A stretch of 64,000 bases of DNA from Amycolatopsis benzoatilytica AK 16/65. Its GTDB lineage: Bacteria; Actinomycetota; Actinomycetes; Mycobacteriales; Pseudonocardiaceae. The position numbers were made by a program, and so were the translations under genes. This document shows, piece after piece, positions 51,337-59,311 of this stretch. The notes below the pieces were generated by a model that was not told where the DNA came from, did not search any database, and saw only the letters and a program-made list of their open reading frames with translations. The stretch covers positions 1,062,506-1,126,505 of the forward strand of contig NZ_KB912942.1 of the NCBI RefSeq assembly GCF_000383915.1. The letters run 5' to 3'. How positions within the stretch are numbered: the first letter of the stretch is position 1; each line of letters starts with the position of its first letter.

Positions 51337-52947
51337 TCAGCGGCGCGGCGTGCAGGAGGTCGGTTCGCCGCTCACCGCGGGCACCGAGATGGCGTTCCAA
51401 GCGGCCTTGGTGGCGTTGAATTCGGCGCAGCTGCCCGGGTACAGGTCGATCGCGGCCTGCAGCGTCGCCTTGCGTGCGGCCCGGTGATTCCACGAGGAAG
51501 TCTTCTTCAGAAGACCGTTGTAGAAAATCTTGGCGGCCTTCTGGACGCCGATCCCGGTGACGCTGGAGTTGTTGCAGGTCGGGCTCTTCGGCTGGCCGTT
51601 CGTCGGCGACGAACCCTCGGCGAGCAGGTAGAACCAGTGGTTCTGCGGACCGGCCGCGGCGTGCACCTCGGTGCTCGGGATGGACGACGAGTAGCAGTTC
51701 GGGTCGCCGGCCTTCGAGGGGTCGTACATGTACCGGATCGGGCCGTTGCCGACGAGGTTGACGCCTTCGCCGACCTCGTAGTCCGGCTGGTCCTTGGCGT
51801 TGTTCGCATACGCCTCGGTCATCGCGCCGAAGATGTCGCCGGTCGACTCGTTCAGGCCGCCGTTCTCGTTTCCGGAACCGGCGCCGCCCGGGGTGAACTG
51901 GAAGACGCCGTGCCCGAATTCGTGCGCGACGACGTCCATCGAGGTGGCCTGGCGGCGGTTGTCCTGCGAGTGCCCGAAGTGCGTCGACGAGCCGTCCCAG
52001 TAAGCGTTGACGTCGCTCAGTCCGACGGACGCCGGGTAGCCTCGCCCGGTGCCGTTGATGCCGTCGCGGCCCAGCCAGTCCTTCAGCATCTTCCACTCGG
52101 TCTGGACGCTGAAGAGAACGTCGACGCAGCCGGTTTCCAGGTCGGTGCCCGAGCCGTTGCCCCAGCTGTTGTCCGGTCCACTGTAGACGGATCCGCCTTC
52201 GCGGCCGCAGCTGATGCCCTGGCGGCCCGGGTCCCGCATCGAGTACGTGGAGCCGGACTGAGTCGTGTCGACGGACACATTGCCGACGTAGTAGCTGTTT
52301 CCGGTGCCCGCGGCGTTGACCGCGTCCGGCTGGGGCTTCGCTTTGCGGCCGGAGGCGAAGGTCTTGACGTCGTCTCGTTTGTCGAGGATCGCGCCGGTAG
52401 CGGCGTCGACGAACACGTGCAGCTTGCTCGGCGCCGTAGCGGTGCGCCCGGAGACGACGACCTCGTAGGCCAGCTTCGGGTTGGCTCCGGCCAGCACCAC
52501 CTTTTCCGGCGTGCTCACGCTGTCCACAGTGGGCAGTTGGGCGCGCGCTGTCCCGACGGCTTTGGCGGCCTCGAGAACCGCTTGCGTCCCAACGGAAATC
52601 GGTGACGTCTCCGCCGCGCTCGTGTCGCGCACGTTCCCGGCCCCGTCCGCGACGACGACCGCGTCACCGCCGACGACCCGCAGGCCCTGGTAGGTGCGCT
52701 CGTAGGCACCGTAGTAGAGCCCGCCGCCGCCGGCGATCAGGCCGACGCGCCGGAACGCTTCGGCCGGACCGCGGTTGAGCGCGCCGAGCCCGGAGGCGAC
52801 CGCCTGGTCGGCGGCGCGAGCGGCGGCCGCGTCCGGGGACGAGGGCTGCGCCTGCGAAGCCGCGCTCGCCGGAGCGGTCGGCAGCGTGAGGGTCATGGCG
52901 AGCCCGGCGGCAGCCGCCAGGCCGGTAGTGAATCCGCGATGGGGCAT
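51337..52947 (-). CDS. secreted M4 thermolysin-like metalloprotease
   Basis: A 536-residue preproenzyme: signal peptide (1-about 31, ending ASAASQA), FTP/PepSY-type propeptide (to about residue 215), then the catalytic domain with the zinc motif VAHEFGHGVFQF and the third ligand in GGLNESTGDIFGA. VHAAAGPQNHWFYLLAEG holds the His that stabilises the transition state. The ATG at 52947 follows GAAGGAAACCTCG; upstream in-frame sequence has no signal-like start. It degrades protein outside the cell and supplies peptides for the M28 aminopeptidase. There is no C-terminal targeting domain. Confidence 0.92.
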   Translation of the reverse strand: MPHRGFTTGLAAAAGLAMTLTLPTAPASAASQAQPSSPDAAAARAADQAVASGLGALNRGPAEAFRRVGLIAGGGGLYYGAYERTYQGLRVVGGDAVVVADGAGNVRDTSAAETSPISVGTQAVLEAAKAVGTARAQLPTVDSVSTPEKVVLAGANPKLAYEVVVSGRTATAPSKLHVFVDAATGAILDKRDDVKTFASGRKAKPQPDAVNAAGTGNSYYVGNVSVDTTQSGSTYSMRDPGRQGISCGREGGSVYSGPDNSWGNGSGTDLETGCVDVLFSVQTEWKMLKDWLGRDGINGTGRGYPASVGLSDVNAYWDGSSTHFGHSQDNRRQATSMDVVAHEFGHGVFQFTPGGAGSGNENGGLNESTGDIFGAMTEAYANNAKDQPDYEVGEGVNLVGNGPIRYMYDPSKAGDPNCYSSSIPSTEVHAAAGPQNHWFYLLAEGSSPTNGQPKSPTCNNSSVTGIGVQKAAKIFYNGLLKKTSSWNHRAARKATLQAAIDLYPGSCAEFNATKAAWNAISVPAVSGEPTSCTPRR

Positions 52948-53512
52948 CGAGGTTTCCTTCCCTGAAGGCAGGACGATGGGGTGCGGAGAGAGCGGAACGT
53001 GCTCGGCCTGCTCACTGTGGGTATCCGTCCGAACGCGTCCGAGTAAACGATCACCGCATCCGGGCGTCAATGCGCCGAACGGCCTAACGGAACGTTTCGG
53101 ATTGCCCGGACATCGGCCAGTTGTCCCGTTGTTGCAGGGGTTTTCGGTGGATTCCGGGCAGGAGCGACTTTCGTAGGGAATGTCCGGTAAGCAGTCCGAA
53201 TGTCGGAAGAGTCCGATCGGGGATCGAGACGGCGCCTGGCGGGGACGGCGAGGCCGCCGATGCGGAGCGCGTCGAGCACCGCGGAGTCCGACGGCGGGTT
53301 TCGCAGTATGCGGCGGCGGTGACCGGGGGTGCCGCCGCGGGCTCGCCTGCTCGGTGCGCTGGGCCGCAGGTCGGTTTCGGCGCGGTCAGCCGGAAAGCGC
53401 GCTGGCGTGTCGGCGGCCGGGTGCGCTGACGTCGATCCGCGCGCGGTATTCCGGTGGAATCGCTCGGCCGGAACCGGCCGCTGCCAGGCTCGGCGCGAAC
53501 CGTCCCGCCGGC
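52948..53512. other. 565-bp intergenic region, protease promoter side
   Basis: No gene is supported here. The first 150 bp (plus-strand 52950-53100) must hold the minus-strand promoter of the M4 protease; it is AT-richer, with CCGAACG-type half-sites near 53030 and 53083, but no unambiguous -35/-10 pair. The remainder is GC-rich and contains open frames on both strands without ribosome sites or recognisable domains. Confidence 0.5.
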
Positions 53513-54169
53513 TTACGACGCCAGTTCTACCTCCAGCCCCATGACGCTGATGGTGCGCCGGCGGCGAAACCAGCTGCGGACGGCCGTCGCGTCAGGGAGC
53601 TCGTCGCGGAATGCCTTGCGCTGAGCCGGGGTCGCGGAACGCCAGCGCAGTTGCAGCACGGGCCGGACCGGCGCGACGACCGCACGGAACTGTTCGTGGA
53701 CGTCCGCGGCCCGGGCGCGGTAGTCCCGATCCGGCTCGTAAGCCAGTTCCAGGTCGATCAACGGCTCCGGGCCGCCGGCCCGGTACCGGCACCGCGACAG
53801 CATGCGCGCGATCTCGTCCACGGCGAGCTGCACCGTGGTCGCCATCCGGTCCTGCCACCGGCCCAGGTGCGGCGCGTTCACCGCGGCCGGGGTCAGGTCG
53901 CCCGGCTGCACGATCAGCGCGCCGACCGCGGTCCCGGTGAGCTCGACGCGGAGCCGGCGTCCGCCCGAGTCGACGGAAAAGCGCGGTACCCGGCCGGCCA
54001 GGCCGGCGACAGACCGCAGCCGGGCCCACTCCGAGCCGTCGCCGGCGAGCACGAACGTGAACTCCAGTTCGTTCCCGGCGAGGTTCATCCTCGCCGGGAA
54101 CAGGGACCCGAGGTCGGTCATGAACGCCGAGCCGATGCCGAGCACGCCGCTGGAACCGCCTCCGGCCAT
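53513..54169 (-). CDS. unknown protein in Roadblock operon
   Basis: A 218-residue protein; ATG at 54169 is 5 bp after AGGAGG. Mixed alpha/beta sequence with LTGTAVGALIVQPGDLTPAA, a long helix around RWQDRMATTVQLAVDEIARML, and a basic C-terminal part ending RSWFRRRRTISVMGLEVELA. There is no signal peptide or membrane segment. I recognise no family. It is 28 bp downstream of a Roadblock/LC7 gene and in the position where an effector or scaffold of a small GTPase system could sit. Confidence 0.65.
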   Translation of the reverse strand: MAGGGSSGVLGIGSAFMTDLGSLFPARMNLAGNELEFTFVLAGDGSEWARLRSVAGLAGRVPRFSVDSGGRRLRVELTGTAVGALIVQPGDLTPAAVNAPHLGRWQDRMATTVQLAVDEIARMLSRCRYRAGGPEPLIDLELAYEPDRDYRARAADVHEQFRAVVAPVRPVLQLRWRSATPAQRKAFRDELPDATAVRSWFRRRRTISVMGLEVELAS

Positions 54170-54197
54170 CACCGCCTCCTCGCGTGTGGGGTCAGGG

Positions 54198-54572
54198 CTA
54201 CAGCTGCAGGTCCGCTTCGATGCGCTTGAGGTAGTGCCGGGCCAGTGCCAGGTTCGCGCGTTCGCGGTCCAGCACCAGGTACAGGAACAGCGTGTTCCTC
54301 GAACCCGCCGAGTTCAGCAGGCGGATCAGGTGGTACTGGCGGTGCAGCGTGATCAGGATGTCCTCGATGTTGTCGTTGAGCGAGAGCGAGGACATCACCC
54401 TCAGCTTGGACCGCACGACCTCGGTGTTGCCGGCCGCGGCGACCTCCAGGTCCAGCCAGTCGCCGCCGCCGCTGGTGCCGAGCGACATCCCGCTGTCGTA
54501 GTCGACCAGCGCGACGCCGACGGCGCCGGCGATGGACATGGCTTCCTTCAACGCGGTGTCGATGCTCATCAT
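54198..54572 (-). CDS. Roadblock/LC7-domain protein
   Basis: A 124-residue single-domain protein, ATG after CAGGAGGAGTTTGCGTA. The pattern SIDTALKEAMSIAGAVGVAL, VDYDSGMSLG, then LNDNIEDILITLHRQYHLIR and LFLYLVLDRERANLALARHY is the Roadblock/LC7 fold (two long helices packed on a five-strand sheet). Bacterial members form dimers and act on MglA-type or CvnD-type GTPases. A second Roadblock gene lies 51 bp upstream. No GTPase, CvnA kinase or DUF742 gene is nearby. Confidence 0.78.
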   Translation of the reverse strand: MMSIDTALKEAMSIAGAVGVALVDYDSGMSLGTSGGGDWLDLEVAAAGNTEVVRSKLRVMSSLSLNDNIEDILITLHRQYHLIRLLNSAGSRNTLFLYLVLDRERANLALARHYLKRIEADLQL

Positions 54573-54623
54573 TACGCAAACTCCTCCTGTGAAAAGGGTG
54601 GTGGGGCCGGCCGCCGTGATCGG

Positions 54624-55010
54624 CTAGACGGCCAGAATCGCGCCGATCCGCTCGATCACCGGCCGGGACTCGAACAGAAGGCGTCCGACGTTGAGTCCCT
54701 TGTCTCCCAGCACGACCAGCACAGCCACCCGGCCGATGGCATAGACGGCCATGTAGCCCTCGCTGCTGAAGACGACGGTCTGTTTCAGCGTGCCCTGGCC
54801 GCACACCTCGGACGCCTGGCGGGCGATGCCGAGGTCGGCGGCGGCGAGCGCGGAGAGCTTCAGGGGATCAAGACCTTCCGCCGCGTCGGCGACGATCGGT
54901 ATCCCGTCGACCGCAGCGAGCACTGAGTCGGTGACCCCGGCGACGGTTTCCCGGAGTTTCCTCAGCTCAGCGGCCAGCGCGTCGAAATCCACGATTTTTT
55001 CTTTCTGCAT
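54624..55010 (-). CDS. Roadblock/LC7-domain protein, first gene of operon
   Basis: A 128-residue protein starting at ATG 55010. The sequence FDALAAELRKLRETVAGVTD, VLAAVDGIPIVAD, TLKQTVVFSSEGYMAVYAIG and VAVLVVLGDKGLNVGRLLFE matches the Roadblock/LC7 fold as found in CvnB-type proteins. There is no clear ribosome site; a longer form from an ATG at 55094 is open but also lacks one. It could form a heterodimer with the Roadblock protein encoded next. Confidence 0.75.
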   Translation of the reverse strand: MQKEKIVDFDALAAELRKLRETVAGVTDSVLAAVDGIPIVADAAEGLDPLKLSALAAADLGIARQASEVCGQGTLKQTVVFSSEGYMAVYAIGRVAVLVVLGDKGLNVGRLLFESRPVIERIGAILAV

Positions 55011-55570
55011 CAAAAAGGGGTGAAAGGGTTCTGGTGGTATTTCCCGAACACCCGAAGTTATCCCCGCTCCGCGAGGTTGACGAGAGCTGCGCATGTCTAA
55101 TTCGGAGACAGCGCGACGATCAGGTTCCAGCGGTGGCTCCGAGTTGACTCATAGGTAGGGACCCGGGCGGTGGAGTTGATCACCAGCCATTCGGGTTGCT
55201 CTCGCGCCGGAACGATACCTTCGCCGCCACTCAACGCATACCTGCGACACGAGATCATTGCGAGCATCACACGTTCGGACCAGTTGCCGTTGGCGGTCTT
55301 CGCAGTGGGGCAATGACCTGGTCCGCATCTTGTCAGTAGTTCACCCAACTAGTCCAAAAATAGTTTCAAGGCATCGATAAATGGGATGAACTGCGGTGAT
55401 GCGGAATCCGGGTCCACCATTACTACTCCCGCGTAAAGTAATTGTACGACCATTTGGCCCAACACGGTTCCCGCTCGGCTTCGCGCGGCGCTCGGCTCAC
55501 TGCTGGAGGGACTGCCGCGGTTACCGGCGATCCCCTGAACGCGACGACGTCGATGCGCTGTGCGGAAAGC
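55011..55570. other. AT-rich intergenic island
   Basis: 560 bp between the divergent-side end of the Roadblock operon and a LysR gene. Base composition is clearly more AT than the surroundings, most of all at about 55320-55460 (runs such as CCAAAAATAG and GTAAAGTAATTG). It holds the minus-strand promoter of the Roadblock operon. A minus-strand open frame at 55097-55348 begins with TTG and lacks a ribosome site. I see no named gene. Confidence 0.55.
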
Positions 55571-56482
55571 TCAGTGCGACTGCCGGTGCGGGTCGGCCGA
55601 GGGCAGCCACACTGTCGCCGGGTCGAGCTTGGGCGCGGTGCCGTCCGCCAGCGCCTCCACCGCCGCGAGGACGCCCGGCCGGGTTTCGTCGGTGCGGCAG
55701 ACGAGCGACCACGTCCAGTACGGCGCCGGCGAGTGCACCGGAAGCTGCGCCAGATCCGCTGGCACCGGCGAGGTCTGGCCCTTGGGCGAGTTCAGCACCG
55801 GACGACGAAGCCGCCGCACGTGGTCGAAGAAAGCGGCCCCGGTGATGCCGCCGTCTTCGATGGAGACGACGGTGGCGCCGGTATCGGCGGCGAACTCCTC
55901 GGCGAAGAGGTTCCAGGATTCCCAGCTCGCGGTGTCCGCGTCCACCAGCACGACGACGTCGCGGGCGCGTACCGGCCCGCTGCCGATCCCGACCGCGTAC
56001 AACCGGTCCGCGCCGAGCAGTCGCGCGCGCAGGCCGTGTTCGGTCAGGTCTGTTTCGCGGACCCAGCAGATGGCCAGGTCGATGCTGTGGTCGGCGACCC
56101 GGCGCGCCTGGGCGTGCGAGGGCAGCACCCAGGTGTCCACGTGTACCTGTGCGACCGCGGAAACGCGGGGGACGAGGTCGGCCGGTCGCCAGTTCACGTA
56201 GCCCAGCCGCACGGGTTCGGCGGCGGTGAGGCCGGCCGCGGTGCGGCGCAGCTCGTCGGCTTGCGCGAGCAGCGCGCGGGCTTTCGGCAGGAGCGCGGTG
56301 CCGGGCTCGGTGAGCGCCACCGAGCGGCGGTCGCGGTCGAACAGCCGCACGCCGAGGTCCCGCTCCAGCGCCTTGATCTGCTGCGACAGAGACGGTCCGG
56401 CGATCCTCAGCCGAGTCGCGGCCCGGCCGAAGTTGAGTTCCTCGGCGACCGCCACGAAGTAGCTGAGCTGGCGCAACTCCAT
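55571..56482 (-). CDS. LysR-family transcriptional regulator
   Basis: A 303-residue LysR protein with HTH at residues 1-60 ([20 protein letters not shown], then [17 protein letters not shown]) and an effector domain starting [16 protein letters not shown]. It is divergent from the SDR/NTF2/muconolactone-isomerase-like operon starting at 56618, with 135 bp between starts, and most likely regulates it. Confidence 0.88.
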   Translation of the reverse strand: MELRQLSYFVAVAEELNFGRAATRLRIAGPSLSQQIKALERDLGVRLFDRDRRSVALTEPGTALLPKARALLAQADELRRTAAGLTAAEPVRLGYVNWRPADLVPRVSAVAQVHVDTWVLPSHAQARRVADHSIDLAICWVRETDLTEHGLRARLLGADRLYAVGIGSGPVRARDVVVLVDADTASWESWNLFAEEFAADTGATVVSIEDGGITGAAFFDHVRRLRRPVLNSPKGQTSPVPADLAQLPVHSPAPYWTWSLVCRTDETRPGVLAAVEALADGTAPKLDPATVWLPSADPHRQSH

Positions 56483-56617
56483 TCGCGGAGCTTAGTGCGG
56501 TGCGAGCCGCAGCCTCGCAGCAGAGAGGAAACCAGTCGTGGCGGGCGGGGCAGGCGCGGACGCAAGCTTCGAAGGCGCGGACCGTCCGGGTCCGCACCAG
56601 ACACCAGGAGCAGCGTG

Positions 56618-57325
56618 ATGAACAGCCGTCGAGTCGCGGTCGTCACCGGAGCGTCGCAGGGCATCGGCGCGGAACTCGTGACCGCGTACCGCAAGCTCGG
56701 CTACGCGGTCGTCGCGAATTCGCGTTCGATCGCCGCCTCGGCCGACGCGGAGATCCTGACCGTGGCGGGCGACCTCGCCGATCCCGCGGTCGGACCCCGG
56801 ATCGTCGACCGGGCGCTCGCGGAGTTCGGCCGGGTCGACACGGTCGTCAACAACGCCGGCCTGTTCGTGGCCAAGCCGTTCACCGAGTACACCGCCGCCG
56901 ACTACGCCGCGGTGATCGGCGTGAACCTGACCGGCTTCTTCACCCTCACCCAGCGTGCCGTCGCCGTGATGGCCGAGCAGGGCGGCGGCCACGTGGTCAA
57001 CATTACGACCAGCCTGACCGACCACGCGCTCGCCGCGGTCCCGTCGGCGCTGGCCGCGTTGACCAAGGGCGGGCTGAACGCGGTCACGAAGTCGCTGGCC
57101 ATCGAGTACGCGGGCCGGGGAGTCCGGGTCAACGCCGTGTCCCCGGGGGTGATCCGCACTCCGATGCACCCCGAGCCGACCCACGCCGCGCTCGCCGCGC
57201 TGCACCCGGTCGGGCGGATGGGGGAAGTCTCCGACGTCGTCGACGCGGTCGTCTACCTGGAGAACTCGGCCTTCGTCACCGGCGAGATCCTGCACGTCGA
57301 CGGCGGCCAGAGCGCCGGGCACTGA
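56618..57325 (+). CDS. SDR family protein lacking the catalytic Tyr
   Basis: A 235-residue SDR starting after CACCAGGAGCAGCGTG. Cofactor loop TGASQGIG (10-17), NNAG (78-81) and IT-TSL with a Ser near 132 are present, and K150 in LTKGGLNAVTKSLAIEY is conserved, but the residue four before it is Ala (A146), not Tyr. The C-terminal FVTGEILHVDGGQ is normal. It begins a four-gene operon. Either another residue donates the proton or it has a non-reductase role; several SDR subfamilies with this change exist. Confidence 0.83.
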   Translation: MNSRRVAVVTGASQGIGAELVTAYRKLGYAVVANSRSIAASADAEILTVAGDLADPAVGPRIVDRALAEFGRVDTVVNNAGLFVAKPFTEYTAADYAAVIGVNLTGFFTLTQRAVAVMAEQGGGHVVNITTSLTDHALAAVPSALAALTKGGLNAVTKSLAIEYAGRGVRVNAVSPGVIRTPMHPEPTHAALAALHPVGRMGEVSDVVDAVVYLENSAFVTGEILHVDGGQSAGH

Positions 57326-57357
57326 CCGCCGGCACCGGACAGCGGAGGAGAAAAGCC

Positions 57358-57720
57358 ATGGAAGACAAAGAAATCCTCACCGGCGTGCTGGACCGGTGGA
57401 AGGACGCGGTGGACGCGCACGAGCCGGGCCGGGTCGCGACGTACTTCGCCGGGGACGCGGTGTTCCGCGGCCTGCACCCGTATTCGGTCGGCCGGGCGGG
57501 GGTGGCCGAGTACTACGCGGGGCAGCCGCTGGGACTCACCGCCGGCTACTCGCTGCTGGAAACCCGGCGGCTCGCCGACGATCTGCTGCTCGGCTACGCG
57601 CACGTCGACTTCGCGTTCCCCGACCGGCCGGGGATCCCGGTGTACCTCAGCGTTCTGCTGCGCCGGACTGGGGACGAATGGCTGATCACGCACTACCAAG
57701 TCACCCGGATCGAGGGCTGA
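57358..57720 (+). CDS. NTF2-like (SnoaL/SgcJ-type) protein
   Basis: A 120-residue NTF2-fold protein, ATG after GCGGAGGAGAAAAGCC. LTGVLDRWKDAVDAHEPGRV, YFAGDAVFRGLHPYSVGRAG, then ADDLLLGYAHVDFAF and a final strand GDEWLITHYQVTRIEG. Proteins of this size act as small isomerases or cyclases, or as stress-related binding proteins. It lies between an SDR and a muconolactone-isomerase-like gene (3 bp gap), so a role in the same short pathway is likely. Confidence 0.82.
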   Translation: MEDKEILTGVLDRWKDAVDAHEPGRVATYFAGDAVFRGLHPYSVGRAGVAEYYAGQPLGLTAGYSLLETRRLADDLLLGYAHVDFAFPDRPGIPVYLSVLLRRTGDEWLITHYQVTRIEG

Positions 57721-57723
57721 ACC

Positions 57724-58020
57724 ATGGAGTACCTGGTGGACATGCGCACGACGGTGCCGGCCGGGACGCCGGACGAGACGGTGGCCGAGACGCGGCGGCG
57801 CGAGGCGATCCGGGCCGGAGAACTCGCCGGGCAAGGCGTGCTGCGGCGCCTCTGGAAACCTCCGGAGAAGCCCGGCGAATGGCGCACCTTCGGGTTGTTC
57901 GCCGCGGCCGGCGAGGCCGAACTGCGGCAGGCGCTCGAATCTCTGCCGCTGCACAAGTGGATGACCGTCGAGGTCACGCCGTTCGCCCCGCACCCGAGCG
58001 ACCCGGGCCTCGGTCGATGA
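57724..58020 (+). CDS. muconolactone delta-isomerase-like protein
   Basis: A 98-residue ferredoxin-like-fold protein, the right size for muconolactone isomerase (about 92-100). EYLVDMRTTVPAGTPDETVA at the first strand and helix, GVLRRLWKPPEKPGEWRTFG, and LPLHKWMTVEVTPFAPHP for the last strand. Authentic CatC enzymes move the double bond of muconolactone in the catechol branch; many relatives have only the fold. It overlaps the MFS gene by 4 bp. Confidence 0.82.
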   Translation: MEYLVDMRTTVPAGTPDETVAETRRREAIRAGELAGQGVLRRLWKPPEKPGEWRTFGLFAAAGEAELRQALESLPLHKWMTVEVTPFAPHPSDPGLGR

Positions 58021-59156
58021 CGACGAGCACCCTGGCCCGCCGCGACGCCTGGGCGCACACCGTCCAGGGCGCAGCGGCCCTCGCCGCCGCCATGGGGGCC
58101 GCCCGATTCGGGTTCACGCCGATTCTCCCGCTGATGACGGCGCACGCCGGGCTGAGCGTGTCGGCGGGCGCGACGCTGGCCACCGCGAACTATCTCGGCA
58201 ACTTCGCCGGTGCCCTGCTCGGCACGGTCGCGCCCGCGTTGGGCCGCTCGGCCCGGCTGAACCGGTGGTTCCTCGTGATGATGACGGTCGCTTTGGCCGC
58301 GATGCCGCTGACCCATTCGGTTGCGGTCTGGTTCGTGCTGCGGCTGCTCGCCGGGATCGCCAGCGGCGCGGTTTTCGTGTTCGCGGTCGACTCGTTGCTC
58401 AGCCGGGTCGGCGCGCATCAGTCTGGCTGGGCCTTCAGCGGAATCGGGGCCGGAATCGCGTTGTCCGGTCTGACCGTGCTGCTCGTGCCGTCCGGCGACT
58501 GGCGGCTGGCCTGGTTGGCGACCGCCGCTCTCGCCGCCGTCCTCACCGCGGTGGCGTGGCAGTTGCCGCAGCCGGTAGCCGCGAGCGCCGAGACAGCCGC
58601 TGCGCGACCGCGGACCGGCCGGTGGTTCAGCGTGCTGTTCGCGAGCTACACGCTGGAAGGCGTCGGCTACATCATCGCGGGAACGTTCCTGGTGGCCGCG
58701 ATCAGCCAGGCGTCGCCCGGCCGGCTGGGCAGCGTCGCCTGGCTGCTGGTCGGTCTCGCGGCCGCGCCGTCGGCGGTCGGGTGGGCATTGCTGAGCCGGC
58801 GATGGTCGCGGCCGAGCCTTCTGGGTGCGGCGCTGCTGACACAGGCCGTCGGCATCGCGTTGCCGGCATTGCTCGGCGGGGCCGGGATCGCCCTGATCGG
58901 CGCGGTCCTGTTCGGTGCCACCTTCCTGGGCATCGCGAACCTGGCGCTCTCGACCGGGGCGCATCTGGGTTTCCCGCGCGCGGTCGCGTTGCTGACCGCG
59001 GGGTATTCGCTGGGCCAGATCATCGGCCCGGTGGCGGCGGCGCCCTTGCTGCGCCACGGGTATCCGGCCGCGTTGCTGCTCAGTGCGGCGATCGTCGTGG
59101 GGGCAGCGGTCTTCGCCGCGGTGCTCCGGGCGGGGTTTCCGCATCGGGTCCACTGA
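58017..59156 (+). CDS. MFS transporter, YbfB/YjiJ family
   Basis: A 379-residue MFS with about 12 segments. MGAARFGFTPILPLMTAHAG and ATANYLGNFAGALLG in the first two segments and the loop LSRVGAHQSGWAFSGIGAGI are typical of the YbfB/YjiJ group. These proteins are exporters or importers of unknown compounds. Last gene of the LysR-controlled operon; the start overlaps the isomerase-like gene (ATGA). Confidence 0.85.
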   Translation: MTTSTLARRDAWAHTVQGAAALAAAMGAARFGFTPILPLMTAHAGLSVSAGATLATANYLGNFAGALLGTVAPALGRSARLNRWFLVMMTVALAAMPLTHSVAVWFVLRLLAGIASGAVFVFAVDSLLSRVGAHQSGWAFSGIGAGIALSGLTVLLVPSGDWRLAWLATAALAAVLTAVAWQLPQPVAASAETAAARPRTGRWFSVLFASYTLEGVGYIIAGTFLVAAISQASPGRLGSVAWLLVGLAAAPSAVGWALLSRRWSRPSLLGAALLTQAVGIALPALLGGAGIALIGAVLFGATFLGIANLALSTGAHLGFPRAVALLTAGYSLGQIIGPVAAAPLLRHGYPAALLLSAAIVVGAAVFAAVLRAGFPHRVH

Positions 59157-59311
59157 GCGCCTCGCTCGGCCGGTCGCTCCTGATCCCGTTGCTTGGCGTG
59201 GTTGTCGACGAGTTCCTTGATGGTGGTCCGGACGAGTCGGACCTTGGCGAGGAACTCGTCGGGCGGCGGACCCCGCAAGAGGCGGAAAGACGACGAGGAA
59301 ACCACGAGACG

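Noticed and set aside
53067..53279. 70-codon minus-strand frame upstream of the M4 protease
   Set aside because: No ribosome site or family features, and it overlaps the presumed protease promoter region.
55097..55348. 83-codon minus-strand frame in the AT-rich island
   Set aside because: TTG start, no ribosome site and no recognisable motif; described as part of the intergenic region instead.
59200..59305. Minus-strand frame with helix-like sequence (DEFLAKVRLVRTTIKELVDN)
   Set aside because: The start of the frame looks protein-like, but it runs into the MFS gene out of frame and has no ribosome site; too little to call a gene fragment.
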